The notes under the pieces were generated by a model. It was not told the DNA's origin. It did no database searches and saw only the letters and a program-made list of their open reading frames with translations. From NCBI GenBank assembly GCA_020854055.1, contig JADZGD010000028.1:1-64000 (forward strand): DNA of 64,000 bases, given 5' to 3'. Shown here piece by piece: positions 1 through 8,639 of the stretch. Every line of letters starts with the position of its first letter. The stretch's first letter is position 1. A program made the translations under genes and the position numbers. The stretch is from Bryobacterales bacterium. GTDB lineage: Bacteria; Acidobacteriota; Terriglobia; Bryobacterales; Bryobacteraceae.

Positions 1-251
1 GCACGGAATTCCCGGACCACCGCCACTGCCAGGGCGCGGCTGTAGCTGCACTCGGAGTCGGTGATCCGGCACTGGGCGATCTTGCGGGCGCAGCCGCAGT
101 TGCAGTCCTGCTCTCGCAACATCTTTATGGCTGCAGATTTGGCGGCCGGTGGGAGGCTCGCGAAGTCAACGCCGGGAAGTTCGGTGGCCTGTTGCCATTG
201 TTCAGCCGGAAGAGCCGCCACCAGTAGAAGGCCCAGAATAAGAAGCCGCAT
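1..251 (-). CDS. Secreted cysteine-rich protein, N-terminal part (cut by window edge)
   Basis: The reverse strand reads from an ATG at 251 off the left edge without a stop. The first 17 or so residues (MRLLILGLLLVAALPA) are a signal peptide, so the product is exported. Around residues 47-60 it has a dense cysteine block, CNCGCARKIAQC, followed by one more Cys in DSECSYS. This resembles the N-terminal segment that precedes thioredoxin/DsbA-like domains in some acidobacterial secreted proteins, but the catalytic domain would lie outside the window, so the family is a guess. It is divergent from the isomerase-like gene at 382, and the 130 bp between them show no clear promoter. Confidence 0.6.
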   Translation of the reverse strand, partial: MRLLILGLLLVAALPAEQWQQATELPGVDFASLPPAAKSAAIKMLREQDCNCGCARKIAQCRITDSECSYSRALAVAVVREFR

Positions 252-381
252 CCAATACCCTTTCTCTATCATCGCGCGGCTGGGGGGGAATCGTGGCGCG
301 GCGTTCGGCTAGCCGCTTTATTCGCCGTTCGATTGGCTCCGGCGGGTGCCGCCGCGGTGAATAGTGGTAGTCTGCGAGTTG

Positions 382-1263
382 ATGAAACGTCGTGATCTGC
401 TTCGCTCCGCCCCCGCGCTTCTTACCCTGGGTAGCGCGCCGGTGACCGCTCACGCCGCCGCTGCTGCCATGAAAGGACGGCTGCGCTCCGCCATTTGCGC
501 CTATTCCTATCGTGTCGCTCTGGGCAAGAAGATGATGACCTATGAGGACCTGGTTCACACGGCAGTGGAGAACGATATCGACGGCCTGGATCTGACCGTG
601 TATTGGTTTCCTGACACTTCCGATTCATTCCTGATGCCGCTTAAGCGCACCGCCTACCGGAATGCCGTGGAAATTTACAGCATTTCCGTGCGGACGGAGA
701 TGACGCAACCCACACCCGGATTGCAAGCTAAAGAGTTGGCTACCTTACGTAATTGGATCGATGTGGCCGAAAAGCTCGGTGCCGGTCATATCCGCGTGTT
801 CGGAGGAAAGATTCCTGCCGGCGTAACCGAAGAGCGGGCGGCGGGTTGGGTAATCGAATGCCTGAAGCGTGCCTCCGAGTATGCCGCGAGTAAGGGCATC
901 ATCCTGGGCCTTGAAAACCACGGTGGAATTACGGAAAAAGCGGACACCATCCTGCACATTGTCCGATCGGTGAACTCTCCTTGGGTCGGTATCAACCTGG
1001 ATACCGGGAACTTCAACCGCAACGCGTATGAACAAATCGTCAAATGTATTCCTTACGCGGTAAATGTTCAGGTAAAAACGGAAATCCAGCCTGGTACCAG
1101 CGGGGCGCCAGTTCCATCGGATTGGCAGCGAATCGCTGCAATGCTGAATGCCGGCAACTATCGTGGATATCTCGCCTTGGAGTACGAGGAAGATGGCGAC
1201 GTAGCCGCTCAGATGCCGGGATTGCTGAAAAGGTTGCGTGCGGTCACCGGCGAGGTGGTCTGA
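382..1263 (+). CDS. Tat-exported sugar phosphate isomerase/epimerase-like TIM-barrel protein
   Basis: About 293 residues starting with a twin-arginine signal (MKRRDLLRSAPALLTLGSA), so export in folded form is expected. I chose the ATG at 382 over the GTG at 364 because it puts the RR motif at the very start. The rest is a xylose-isomerase-like (AP endonuclease 2) TIM barrel: ICAYSYR on the first strand, GLENHGG and GINLDTGN carrying the expected acidic metal ligands, and ALEYEED near the end. The strand where the family usually has a metal-binding His reads NVQVKTE, with Gln, so metal binding may differ. Such proteins commonly occur with Gfo/Idh/MocA oxidoreductases in acidobacterial sugar catabolism. 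Substrate unknown. Confidence 0.8.
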   Translation: MKRRDLLRSAPALLTLGSAPVTAHAAAAAMKGRLRSAICAYSYRVALGKKMMTYEDLVHTAVENDIDGLDLTVYWFPDTSDSFLMPLKRTAYRNAVEIYSISVRTEMTQPTPGLQAKELATLRNWIDVAEKLGAGHIRVFGGKIPAGVTEERAAGWVIECLKRASEYAASKGIILGLENHGGITEKADTILHIVRSVNSPWVGINLDTGNFNRNAYEQIVKCIPYAVNVQVKTEIQPGTSGAPVPSDWQRIAAMLNAGNYRGYLALEYEEDGDVAAQMPGLLKRLRAVTGEVV

Positions 1264-1450
1264 GACCGCTCTCCCCTGTAAGAAACAAGCGGACAAAGAG
1301 TTTTGCAACGTCAGACCTCACTTTTGTTCTTGCTTGCCGGCGAAATCTCCGATAACATCATGATGTGCGGCCAGTTCGCCTGCGCGAGAGCCCCGAGATT
1401 TCGAGTGGAGGCCTCAGACGTACCGGCGACAAGGTGACTGGGTGCCTGGT

Positions 1451-1490
1451 GGTCACGGGCGAACTTCCACGGGACGCAAAGACGGAGGAC
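1451..1490 (+). promoter_or_regulatory. Candidate structured leader before the PEP-CTERM gene (c-di-GMP-I-like core)
   Basis: GGGACGCAAAG at 1471-1481 equals the most conserved stretch of the c-di-GMP-I (GEMM) riboswitch, and the preceding GGTCACGGGCGAAC at 1451-1464 resembles its 5' side. The 3' half of the riboswitch (the GGTAGCGGGGTTACC-type arm) is not visible. CTTCC at 1464-1468 can pair with the Shine-Dalgarno GGAGG at 1484-1488 (one G-U pair), placing the conserved core in the loop. It may be a degenerate or different RNA switch, or chance. Confidence 0.25.
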
Positions 1491-1497
1491 GGTATAG

Positions 1498-2220
1498 ATG
1501 GTTAGAACGGGCGCCGTTGCATTTCTTTTTTGCTTGATAGCTTCCATCGGCTCAGCGGCGACGATCGATCTGGATGCTGCACTGGTGAACGCCGGATTTG
1601 AAGCTTCCACTACGTTTTCAGTGTTGCAGGATTTTTCGGCGGGAGCATCTCCTGACCAGGAGTGGAACACGACCGCTCCGAACTGGAATGTGCAGGGCTC
1701 CGCTGGCGACTATCGCACACAGGCTGGCACATATCTTGGTAATCCAGCGTTCATCGATCCACTGGAAGGCCTCAATGTAGGGTATGTCACCCCAGGTTCT
1801 TATCTCTACCAGGATCTCGGTATAGTACTTCAGGCAAACACGGACTACGTTCTTTCCTACGCGGTCGGGCGGCGATACGATGCGCTCGGGTCCGACTATC
1901 GCATCGTTGTCACGGCGGGTAGCGCCACCTTGGTCGAAGGCCAGAATATGTGGACCTACAGCGACAACTCCGCCACGATCACAACCGGGGGCTGGACCAC
2001 TGCCACGCTCAATTTCAATAGCGGCTCCTCGTCCGCGGTTGGGCAGACGATGCGTGTCTGGCTGGCCAACGATGGCGGTAGCGGCATCAATCTCTACGAT
2101 GTCACCCACGAAGTGGTGTTTGATTTCCCGGGCCTCGCTGCCGTGCCCGAGCCGACGACGATCGCCCTGGTGGGAGCCGGCCTGGTGATTTTCGGCTGGC
2201 GCTGGCGCAAACGCGCCTGA
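1498..2220 (+). CDS. PEP-CTERM sorting-signal surface protein
   Basis: This 240-residue protein has an N-terminal signal peptide (VAFLFCLIASIGSAAT) and a textbook PEP-CTERM tail: VPEPTTIALVGAGLVIF followed by a basic end. That signal directs cleavage and surface transfer by an exosortase in Gram-negative exopolysaccharide producers; no exosortase lies in this window. The body begins with VNAGFEASTTFS, reads as a secreted beta-sandwich (many Thr, Ser, Gly and aromatic residues) and has no enzymatic motif I recognise. The ATG follows GGAGG at 1484-1488 by nine bases. The gene stands alone: the his promoter begins 77 bp after its stop. Confidence 0.85.
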   Translation: MVRTGAVAFLFCLIASIGSAATIDLDAALVNAGFEASTTFSVLQDFSAGASPDQEWNTTAPNWNVQGSAGDYRTQAGTYLGNPAFIDPLEGLNVGYVTPGSYLYQDLGIVLQANTDYVLSYAVGRRYDALGSDYRIVVTAGSATLVEGQNMWTYSDNSATITTGGWTTATLNFNSGSSSAVGQTMRVWLANDGGSGINLYDVTHEVVFDFPGLAAVPEPTTIALVGAGLVIFGWRWRKRA

Positions 2221-2296
2221 CACCGCAGGTTCGGCGCGCTGAGACCGTTTGTTGAATCCATTAGAGCCTCCGCTTCCAGTTGTCCGGCCTTGCGTG

Positions 2297-2305
2297 TGGT
2301 ATACT
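2297..2305 (+). promoter_or_regulatory. Extended -10 promoter of the his operon
   Basis: TGG-TATACT is an extended -10 element. No good -35 hexamer sits at the normal spacing. A start 6-8 bases downstream would leave only a few bases before the leader-peptide ATG at 2315, so the leader mRNA may be leaderless. Confidence 0.55.
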
Positions 2306-2314
2306 GCAATTTCC

Positions 2315-2389
2315 ATGGCTCTCCTGCCTACAGTTCGCCATCATCACCACCATCACGCCATTCGCGCGCGGCAACGGGTAGACTGCTAG
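2315..2389 (+). CDS. hisL: His operon leader peptide with six consecutive histidines
   Basis: A 24-codon reading frame starts at ATG 2315 and stops at TAG 2387. Codons 9-14 (2339-2356) are CAT CAT CAC CAC CAT CAC, six histidines in a row, the hallmark of his leader peptides in enterobacteria. It is followed by a candidate antiterminator and an intrinsic terminator ending one base before hisI, which is what ribosome-mediated attenuation needs. There is no Shine-Dalgarno before the ATG and the likely promoter is only about ten bases away, so it may be translated from a leaderless message. Six His codons just before a his operon are very unlikely by chance. Confidence 0.9.
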   Translation: MALLPTVRHHHHHHAIRARQRVDC

Positions 2390-2425
2390 GGAGATTCGAA
2401 GTCGAATTTGCACAAGCCCGCCGCG
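2367..2425 (+). promoter_or_regulatory. Candidate antiterminator of the his attenuator
   Basis: CGCGG at 2367-2371 can pair with CCGCG at 2421-2425, and CGGGT at 2375-2379 with GCCCG at 2416-2420, with a three-base bulge (2372-2374) between. This consumes the left arm of the terminator (2414-2423), so the two folds exclude each other. The left half lies 11-23 bases after the last His codon: free when a ribosome stalls there, covered when it reaches the stop codon at 2387. Pairing was worked out by eye. Confidence 0.65.
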
Positions 2426-2450
2426 GTGGACGGCGGGCTTTTTTCTTGTT
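2414..2450 (+). terminator. Intrinsic terminator (attenuator) before hisI
   Basis: AAGCCCGCCG (2414-2423) and CGGCGGGCTT (2431-2440) form a perfect 10-bp stem with a 7-base loop, followed by a T-rich run (2439-2450). It sits between the His-rich leader peptide and hisI, one base before the hisI ATG, so it can stop transcription when histidyl-tRNA is plentiful. Confidence 0.9.
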
Positions 2451-2451
2451 T

Positions 2452-2832
2452 ATGAACCTGGATTTCGCTAAAGACGGCGGCCTGGTAGCTGCCGTCATTC
2501 AAGATCACCTCACCGGCCGCGTGCTGATGGTCGGCTACATGAACGAAGAATCTTTTCGAAAAACCGTAGAGACGGGGTTTGCAACGTTTTACAGCCGTAG
2601 CCGGAAGAAGTTATGGCTGAAGGGAGAAACCTCCGGGCACCGCCTGGTGGTGAAGCAGATCTCCGCCGACTGTGATCAGGACGCATTGCTGATTCAAGTG
2701 GAATCCCTTGGGCCTGGTGTCTGCCATACCGGCCACCAGAGCTGTTTCTATCGTTCTCTCAAAGGGGGCGAGTGGGTCGAAACCGAAAATCCGACCTATA
2801 ATCCGGATGCCGTCTACGGGGGCAAGGAATGA
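2452..2832 (+). CDS. hisI: Phosphoribosyl-AMP cyclohydrolase
   Basis: This 126-residue enzyme opens the ring of phosphoribosyl-AMP in histidine synthesis (cytoplasmic, Zn- and Mg-dependent). Family marks are GYMNEESF near residue 30, SADCDQDA with the first Cys, and [11 protein letters not shown] with the paired Cys ligands. It carries only the HisI domain; the HisE pyrophosphatase domain found fused in many bacteria is absent, and no separate hisE is in the window. The ATG at 2452 matches the family start ([11 protein letters not shown] follows). There is no real Shine-Dalgarno, because the terminator and its T run occupy that space; translation may depend on the antiterminated message. It overlaps hisG by four bases. 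Confidence 0.95.
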   Translation: MNLDFAKDGGLVAAVIQDHLTGRVLMVGYMNEESFRKTVETGFATFYSRSRKKLWLKGETSGHRLVVKQISADCDQDALLIQVESLGPGVCHTGHQSCFYRSLKGGEWVETENPTYNPDAVYGGKE

Positions 2833-3698
2833 AACTGAAGCTGGGAATTCCCAAAGGCAGCCTGGAACATGCCACCGTGGATCTGTTCCGGAGGGCTGGA
2901 TATACCATCACAGCCTCCAGCCGTTCCTACTTTCCGGCCATTGACGATCCGGATATCGAGTGCATGCTGATCCGGGCACAGGAGATGGCGCGTTACGTCG
3001 CTGATGGCGTGCTCGACGCCGGCCTCACCGGCCGTGACTGGGTGGAGGAGAACGAAGCCCAGGTAGTCACCATTGCCGATCTGATATACGCCAAGCAGAG
3101 TTTCGGTAAAGTGCGCTGGGTGCTGGCCGTTCCGGAATCCTCGCCCGTGCAGACGGTGAAGGATCTGGAAGGCAAGGTCATCGCCACCGAACTGGTGGGC
3201 GCCACCCGGCGCTATCTGGCGGCGAACGGCGTGACGGCGAAGGTGGAGTTCAGTTGGGGGGCGACCGAAGTAAAGCCGCCGAAATTGGCCGACGCGATTG
3301 TGGAGGTGACCGAGACCGGCTCCTCGCTGCGCGCCAACAAGCTGCGGATCGTGGAGACGGTGCTCGAATCGAACACGCAGTTTATCGCCAACGCCAGCGC
3401 CTGGAACGATGAGTGGAAGCACGAGAAACTGGGCGACATCCGGCTCCTGCTGGAAGGCGCCATTAATGCCATGGGCAAGGTGGGGCTGATGCTGAACGTG
3501 GAGAAGCACCAACTCCAGGCCGTACTCGACGTGCTGCCGGCGCTGAAGAAGCCCACCATCTCCACGTTGAGCGACGACCAGTGGCTGGCCGTGAACACCA
3601 TCATCGACGAGTCCACCGTGCGCACCATCATCCCCCGGTTGAAGGGGGCGGGCGCGCAGGGCATCGTCGAGTATCCGCTGAACAAGATTGTGATGTAA
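2829..3698 (+). CDS. hisG: ATP phosphoribosyltransferase, long form
   Basis: HisG joins ATP and PRPP, the first committed step of histidine synthesis. At 289 residues it is the long form: catalytic part with [11 protein letters not shown] at the start and [16 protein letters not shown] in the PRPP-binding region, then the C-terminal regulatory domain ([26 protein letters not shown]). Long-form enzymes are hexameric, feedback-inhibited by histidine and need no HisZ partner. The ATG overlaps the hisI stop (ATGA), pointing to coupled translation. The attenuator upstream gives a second, transcriptional layer of control by histidine. Confidence 0.96.
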   Translation: MKLKLGIPKGSLEHATVDLFRRAGYTITASSRSYFPAIDDPDIECMLIRAQEMARYVADGVLDAGLTGRDWVEENEAQVVTIADLIYAKQSFGKVRWVLAVPESSPVQTVKDLEGKVIATELVGATRRYLAANGVTAKVEFSWGATEVKPPKLADAIVEVTETGSSLRANKLRIVETVLESNTQFIANASAWNDEWKHEKLGDIRLLLEGAINAMGKVGLMLNVEKHQLQAVLDVLPALKKPTISTLSDDQWLAVNTIIDESTVRTIIPRLKGAGAQGIVEYPLNKIVM

Positions 3699-3700
3699 TC

Positions 3701-4963
3701 ATGGCCGAACCTTCTTCTCTCATCCGGATTGTTGAATCGGCTCAAGTGGGACGTATCCTGGCGCGGCGCTCAGCCCGCTTCAACGAAGCCGAGCAGACCG
3801 TGCGGCCGATCCTGGATGCCGTGCGGCAACGTGGTGACCGGGCGCTGATGGAGTATGCGCGAAAGTTCGATCAGCTTGACCGGACTGGCGTGGAGGTGCC
3901 GGCCAATGAACTGGCTGCTTCGGCGCGTAAGCTGAAGCCGGCCTTTCGCGCGGCGTTACGCGCGGCATCGAAGAATATCCGGGCCTTTGCGCGGCTCCAG
4001 CTTCCGGAACCGAAAAGCGTTCAAGTTGGTCCGGGTATCCGCCTGGGCCAGATTGTCCGGCCGCTGGACACCGTCGCCGCCTACATTCCCTCCGGCCGCT
4101 ATCCTCTCCCTTCCACGCTGATGATGACGGTGATACCGGCGCAGGTGGCCGGAGTAGCCCGCATCTCGGTAGCTACGCCGAGAGCCGTGGACGAGATCTT
4201 CGGTACGGCTTCGCTGCTCAAAGTACATCACGTCTTTCAGATGGGTGGCGCCCATGCAATCGCCGCTTTCGCCTTTGGCACCCGCACCGTGCCCAAGGCC
4301 GATCGGATCGTGGGCCCCGGCAACATCTATGTGGCGGCAGCGAAGAAACTGCTGGCCGGTGAGGTGGGCATCGACTTCATCGCCGGTCCCACCGAGATTC
4401 TGATTCTGGCGGCAGCCGGTAATCCGGCCTGGATCGCCGCCGACATGCTGGCGCAGGCCGAGCATGATACCGATGCCTCCGCCATCCTGCTGACACCATC
4501 GAAAAGTCTGGCAAAAGCGGTGGCGGCCCAGTTGGCGCGGCAACTGGAGACGTTGCCGACAGCCGCCGTGGCGCGTGTGGCTCTGCGTAAGAACAGTGCC
4601 ATCATTCTGGTCGATTCGCTGGAGCAGGCAGTGGAACTCTCCAACCGCTTCGCGCCGGAGCATCTTAGCATACCCCACAACGTGCTGTTACGCCGCGTAA
4701 AGAACGCAGGCAGCGTGTTCATTGGGCCAAACAGTCCGGAGGCGGCCGGCGATTACGCTTCCGGACCGAATCACGTGCTGCCGACCTCGGGCGCGGCGCG
4801 ACTGCGCGGAGGATTATCTTCGGCCGACTTCGTGAAGGTGATTTCCGTGCAGCAAGTTTCGCCGTCGGCGCTGCGCGGACTGGCGCCGGCGATCACCACA
4901 CTAGCCCGGTCCGAAGGACTGGAAGCGCACGCGCGCTCGGTGGAGGCACGCCTCCTTGGCTAG
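3701..4963 (+). CDS. hisD: Histidinol dehydrogenase
   Basis: HisD makes the last two oxidations, histidinol to histidine, with NAD and Zn. The 420-residue length is normal. Conserved stretches: YIPSGRYPLPST, VGPGNIYVAAAK, IAGPTEIL, AQAEHDTDASA, FAPEHLS and GPNHVLPT, which carry the catalytic Glu/His pair and Zn ligands in the family. The ATG at 3701 lies two bases after the hisG stop and gives the usual N-terminus; a longer reading frame upstream only runs back through hisG. Its end overlaps the TTG start of hisC by eight bases. Confidence 0.96.
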   Translation: MAEPSSLIRIVESAQVGRILARRSARFNEAEQTVRPILDAVRQRGDRALMEYARKFDQLDRTGVEVPANELAASARKLKPAFRAALRAASKNIRAFARLQLPEPKSVQVGPGIRLGQIVRPLDTVAAYIPSGRYPLPSTLMMTVIPAQVAGVARISVATPRAVDEIFGTASLLKVHHVFQMGGAHAIAAFAFGTRTVPKADRIVGPGNIYVAAAKKLLAGEVGIDFIAGPTEILILAAAGNPAWIAADMLAQAEHDTDASAILLTPSKSLAKAVAAQLARQLETLPTAAVARVALRKNSAIILVDSLEQAVELSNRFAPEHLSIPHNVLLRRVKNAGSVFIGPNSPEAAGDYASGPNHVLPTSGAARLRGGLSSADFVKVISVQQVSPSALRGLAPAITTLARSEGLEAHARSVEARLLG

Positions 4964-6011
4964 CTCACTTCGCCCTCGGGACGCAGTTCTGCGCATGGCC
5001 CCCTATTCGCCACCCACGGGCGGACGGGGCGGCAAACTGCGGCTCGATTTCAATGAGAATACCGTGGGCTGCTCGCCGCACGTGCTGAAGCGGCTGCTCG
5101 AAGGGCTCAGCGGCAGCGGGTTGGCCGTGTACCCCGAGTATGTGGAGACCAAGCGGGCGCTGGCCGAGTTCTTCGGCTGCCCGGAAAACAGTTTCACGCT
5201 CACCAACGGCACCGACGAAGCGATTCAGGTTTTGGTCAATACCTACGTGGACGATGGCGATGAGGTGCTGCTGCTGCGCCCGTCCTATGCGATGTATCGC
5301 TTTTATGCCGAGGTGGCCGGCGGTACGGTCCGTGAAATCGACTACCGGCCCGGCGATCTCCAGTTTCCGCTCGAAGAGTTGCTGGAGGCGATTACGCCGA
5401 AAACTCGCGCGGTATTGATTGCCAATCCCAACAACCCCACCGGCAGCGCCACGGATTTGGCCGGGCTGATGCGGATTCTGGCGCGCGCCGGCAACGCGGC
5501 CGTACTGATTGACGAGGCCTACTACGAATTTTTCGGAATTACCGCGCTGCCGCTGGTTCGCGATTACCCCAACCTGTTCATCAGCCGCACGTTTTCCAAG
5601 GCCTACGGAATGGCCGCCATGCGCGCCGGCTGCCTGCTTTCACAGGCGGAGAACGTTGCCTATCTGCACAAGGCCCAATCGCCCTACAGCGTGAATGCGC
5701 TGGCGGCGACGGCCATCTGCGCGGCGGTGGAAGACAAACGCTACGTCACCCAGTTTGTGAACGAGGTGCTTGCGGCGCGCGAGGACCTTTATAGCGGCTT
5801 CCGCCGGATGGGTATCCGATTCATTCCGAGCAACGCGAACTTCGTCCTGTTCCACTGCGGCGACCGGGCGATCCCGGTTCGCGATCGCCTGCGTGAGATG
5901 AACGTACTGGTTCGCGACCGCAGCTACGAGTTGCCCGGTTACCTCCGCGTGACGGTTGGCACGCGGAGGCAGATCGCGCAATTCCTTGCGGCGCTGGAGC
6001 AAATCTGGTGA
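4956..6011 (+). CDS. hisC: Histidinol-phosphate aminotransferase
   Basis: A PLP-dependent fold-type I aminotransferase converting imidazole-acetol phosphate to histidinol phosphate. Marks: LDFNENTVG near the N-terminus, TNGTDEAI, NPNNPTGS, DEAYYEFFG, and the PLP lysine in SRTFSKAYGMA; 351 residues is normal. I place the start at the TTG 4956, nine bases after GGAGG (4942-4946), because the family segment LRPRDAVLRMAPYSP must be included; the next ATG (4995) would remove it. It overlaps hisD by eight bases, and its stop overlaps the next ATG by one base. Confidence 0.95.
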   Translation: MASSLRPRDAVLRMAPYSPPTGGRGGKLRLDFNENTVGCSPHVLKRLLEGLSGSGLAVYPEYVETKRALAEFFGCPENSFTLTNGTDEAIQVLVNTYVDDGDEVLLLRPSYAMYRFYAEVAGGTVREIDYRPGDLQFPLEELLEAITPKTRAVLIANPNNPTGSATDLAGLMRILARAGNAAVLIDEAYYEFFGITALPLVRDYPNLFISRTFSKAYGMAAMRAGCLLSQAENVAYLHKAQSPYSVNALAATAICAAVEDKRYVTQFVNEVLAAREDLYSGFRRMGIRFIPSNANFVLFHCGDRAIPVRDRLREMNVLVRDRSYELPGYLRVTVGTRRQIAQFLAALEQIW

Positions 6012-6694
6012 TGAAGGACCGCGTCATTGTCTTCGACATGGATGGTGTGCTGGTGGATGTGCACGAGTCTTACCGCGCCACCATTGTCAAAACCGTGGAA
6101 CACTTCAGCGGCCGCACGGTAAGTCCCCGGCTGATCCAGGATTACAAGAATGCCGGCGGCTGGAATAATGACTGGGCACTTTCGGAACGTATTCTGTCCG
6201 ATTACGGCGTAAAGGTTGCTTACGAGGAGATTGTCGAGCAGTTTAACTGCTTTTTTCTCGGTAGCAACGGATGCCCGGGATTGATCGAGCGCGAGCAATG
6301 GATTCCGGCGCCAGGGCTGATGGAGCGCTTGGCGGCAAATTGGGACTTTGCGGTGTTTACCGGACGTCTCCGCATGGAAGCGGCCATTACCCTTGAGCGT
6401 TTTGCCCGCGGCCTGACGTTCGATCCGTGGATGTGCGCCGATGATGTGGTCAATCAGAAGCCGCATCCGGAAGGACTGGAGAGGATTCGAGCGCTTCATC
6501 CGGAGCGGCGTATGGTGTACATCGGAGATTCCGTGGACGATGCGCGCAGCGCGAAGGCCGCGGCGGTACCGTTCGTCGGGATCTCTTCGCGGCGCAATCC
6601 GGGCCATGCCGCGTTAACCGGTTTGCTGGCATCCGAAGGCGCACTCGCGGTGGTTGAGAATCTGAACGAAGTGGAGAGTGTGATTGCGAAATGA
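6011..6694 (+). CDS. HAD-family phosphatase, candidate histidinol-phosphatase
   Basis: A 227-residue HAD subfamily IA hydrolase. Motif I is FDMDGVLVD (nucleophile Asp9, acid/base Asp11), motif II the Thr of VFTGR, motif III the Lys of NQKPHPEG, and motif [14 protein letters not shown]. It lies between hisC and hisB, touching the first by one base and overlapping the second by four. Histidinol-phosphatase is the only central his step without a recognised gene here, and in enterobacteria a HAD phosphatase is fused to HisB, so position and chemistry both fit. Substrate is inferred; a general phosphoglycolate-type phosphatase is the alternative. The ATG at 6011 is preferred to the GTG one codon earlier. 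Confidence 0.8.
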   Translation: MKDRVIVFDMDGVLVDVHESYRATIVKTVEHFSGRTVSPRLIQDYKNAGGWNNDWALSERILSDYGVKVAYEEIVEQFNCFFLGSNGCPGLIEREQWIPAPGLMERLAANWDFAVFTGRLRMEAAITLERFARGLTFDPWMCADDVVNQKPHPEGLERIRALHPERRMVYIGDSVDDARSAKAAAVPFVGISSRRNPGHAALTGLLASEGALAVVENLNEVESVIAK

Positions 6695-7278
6695 GAAGCG
6701 CATCCATGGAACGCAACACCAAAGAGACGCGCATTCGCGGGGCGCTGAAGATCGAGGGCCGTGGCCGGTACGATATCTCCACCGGAATCCGCTTTCTCGA
6801 CCACATGCTGGAGCTGTTCACCAAACACGGCGGCTTCGACCTGACGATGAAGGCCGAAGGCGACCTCGACGTGGATCAGCACCATACGGTGGAAGACGTT
6901 GGCATCGTGCTCGGCCAACTTTTCGCTAAAGCGCTCGGCGACCGTAAGGGCATCAACCGCTCCGGCTACTTCGTGATGCCGATGGATGAGACCCTGGCGG
7001 TGGTGGCGATCGATCTGAGCGGCCGGCCGGCGCTGGCCTATAAGGATCTGGTGAAGGTTCGCCTGGTGGGTGACCTGCAAACCGAACTGGTGGAGGATTT
7101 CTTCTCCGGCTTCGCGGCCCACGCCGGCGGTAATGTCCACGTCAAGGTCCTGTACGGCCGCTCCAATCACCACAAGATCGAAGCCGTGTTTAAGTGCTTC
7201 GCCAAGGCGCTGCGTTATGCCTGCTCGAAGGATGTCCGTCTGAAGGATCAGCTTCCGTCCACTAAAGGCCTGTTATGA
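6691..7278 (+). CDS. hisB: Imidazoleglycerol-phosphate dehydratase
   Basis: HisB removes water from imidazoleglycerol phosphate in a Mn-dependent reaction. The 195-residue protein is the monofunctional type with no phosphatase domain. Visible marks: ERNTKETRI near the start, [21 protein letters not shown], then [10 protein letters not shown] and [11 protein letters not shown], which carry the His/Glu metal ligands. The ATG overlaps the HAD gene stop (ATGA); a second in-frame ATG five codons later (6706) is also possible. Next gene hisH overlaps by four bases. Confidence 0.96.
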   Translation: MRSASMERNTKETRIRGALKIEGRGRYDISTGIRFLDHMLELFTKHGGFDLTMKAEGDLDVDQHHTVEDVGIVLGQLFAKALGDRKGINRSGYFVMPMDETLAVVAIDLSGRPALAYKDLVKVRLVGDLQTELVEDFFSGFAAHAGGNVHVKVLYGRSNHHKIEAVFKCFAKALRYACSKDVRLKDQLPSTKGLL

Positions 7279-7868
7279 TCGCCATTCTCGATTACGGCGC
7301 CGGTAACCTGCGCTCGGTTGAGAATACGCTCGATGCCGTGGATACCCGATACACGCTGGTGCGGGATGAGGACGGATTGCGGAGGGCATCGAAGATCATC
7401 CTGCCAGGCGTCGGCCACTTCGGCCAGATGATGCAGGCGCTTGACCGGATGGCAGTCCGCCGGCCGCTGGTCGAAAGAATCGGCGCGGGTGTGCCGTTTC
7501 TTGGTATTTGCCTGGGACTACAGGCGCTGTTTGAAAGTAGCGAGGAGGCGCCCGAACAGCGGGGGCTTGGCGTGTTTGAAGGGAGCGTGAAGCGCTTTCC
7601 CGCCGGCTCGCGCGTGCCCCACATGGGTTGGAGCGACCTGGCGCCCCGCGAAGGTTCCCGGCTGCTGAACGGGGCGGGCGCCAAGCCCTACGTATACTTC
7701 GCCCACAGTTACTATGTTCCGGTAACTCCCTCCGCATCGGCTGTCTGTACTTATGTTGTACCCTTTACCGCGGCGTTCGAAAGCGGCAATGTTTTCGGCG
7801 TGCAATTTCATCCCGAAAAATCGGGGCCGCTAGGTTTGAAGATTGTCAGTAACTTCGTGGAGTTATAG
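7275..7868 (+). CDS. hisH: Imidazole glycerol phosphate synthase, glutaminase subunit
   Basis: HisH is a class I glutamine amidotransferase that feeds ammonia to HisF. The catalytic triad is visible: Cys in [11 protein letters not shown], and His and Glu in QFHPEKSG near the C-terminus. N-terminus [14 protein letters not shown] is typical, length 197 is normal. It overlaps hisB by four bases, and hisF starts six bases after its stop, so the two subunits are made together. Confidence 0.96.
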   Translation: MIAILDYGAGNLRSVENTLDAVDTRYTLVRDEDGLRRASKIILPGVGHFGQMMQALDRMAVRRPLVERIGAGVPFLGICLGLQALFESSEEAPEQRGLGVFEGSVKRFPAGSRVPHMGWSDLAPREGSRLLNGAGAKPYVYFAHSYYVPVTPSASAVCTYVVPFTAAFESGNVFGVQFHPEKSGPLGLKIVSNFVEL

Positions 7869-7874
7869 TCTGCC

Positions 7875-8639
7875 ATGCTAGCCAAACGAATCATCCCATG
7901 TCTCGACGTGACCGCGGGCCGGGTGGTGAAGGGGGTCAACTTTGTGAACCTTCGCGACGCGGGCGATCCCGTTGAACTGGCCGGCCGGTATAACGACCAG
8001 GGCGCCGATGAACTGGTGTTCCTGGATATTACTGCTTCAAGCGACGCCCGCGAAATCATGGCCGGCGTGGTAGGCCGTACGGCACGGCAGGTCTTCATTC
8101 CGCTAACGGTGGGCGGCGGAATCCGCTCCACCGCCGACGCGCGCCGGATCCTGATGGCCGGCGCCGACAAGGTCAGCGTGAATACCGCGGCGGTCCGGCG
8201 CCCGCAGTTGATCACCGAACTCAGCAACGAATTCGGGGCGCAGGCCACCGTGCTCGCAATCGATGCCAAGCGCGCCGGCGAGGGCCGGTGGAATGTGTTC
8301 ACCCGCGGCGGCCGCGACGACGAGGGGATCGACGCCATCGAGTGGGCGGAGCGCGGCGAACAATTGGGAGCCGGCGAAATCCTGCTCACCTCCATGGATA
8401 CCGATGGCGTGCAGAGCGGCTTCGATTGCGCATTGACCCGCGCCGTATCCCGCGCCACCCGCATTCCAGTAATAGCCAGCGGTGGAGCGGGAACCCTGGA
8501 GCACTTTCTCGAGGTACTTACGGACGGTGAGGCCGACGCAGCTCTAGCCGCTTCCATCTTCCACTTCGGCACTTATACGGTTGAAGATTTGAAACAGTAT
8601 CTCGAACAACATGGCGTCGCGGTGCGAAGGAAACAATGA
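7875..8639 (+). CDS. hisF: Imidazole glycerol phosphate synthase, cyclase subunit
   Basis: HisF is the TIM-barrel cyclase partner of HisH, producing imidazole glycerol phosphate and AICAR. Family marks: [18 protein letters not shown] with the catalytic Asp, LDITAS, VGGGIRS, LAIDAKR with the second catalytic Asp, and [11 protein letters not shown]. Length 254 is standard. hisA begins inside its stop codon (ATGATC). Here hisF precedes hisA, whereas enterobacteria have hisA before hisF. Confidence 0.97.
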   Translation: MLAKRIIPCLDVTAGRVVKGVNFVNLRDAGDPVELAGRYNDQGADELVFLDITASSDAREIMAGVVGRTARQVFIPLTVGGGIRSTADARRILMAGADKVSVNTAAVRRPQLITELSNEFGAQATVLAIDAKRAGEGRWNVFTRGGRDDEGIDAIEWAERGEQLGAGEILLTSMDTDGVQSGFDCALTRAVSRATRIPVIASGGAGTLEHFLEVLTDGEADAALAASIFHFGTYTVEDLKQYLEQHGVAVRRKQ

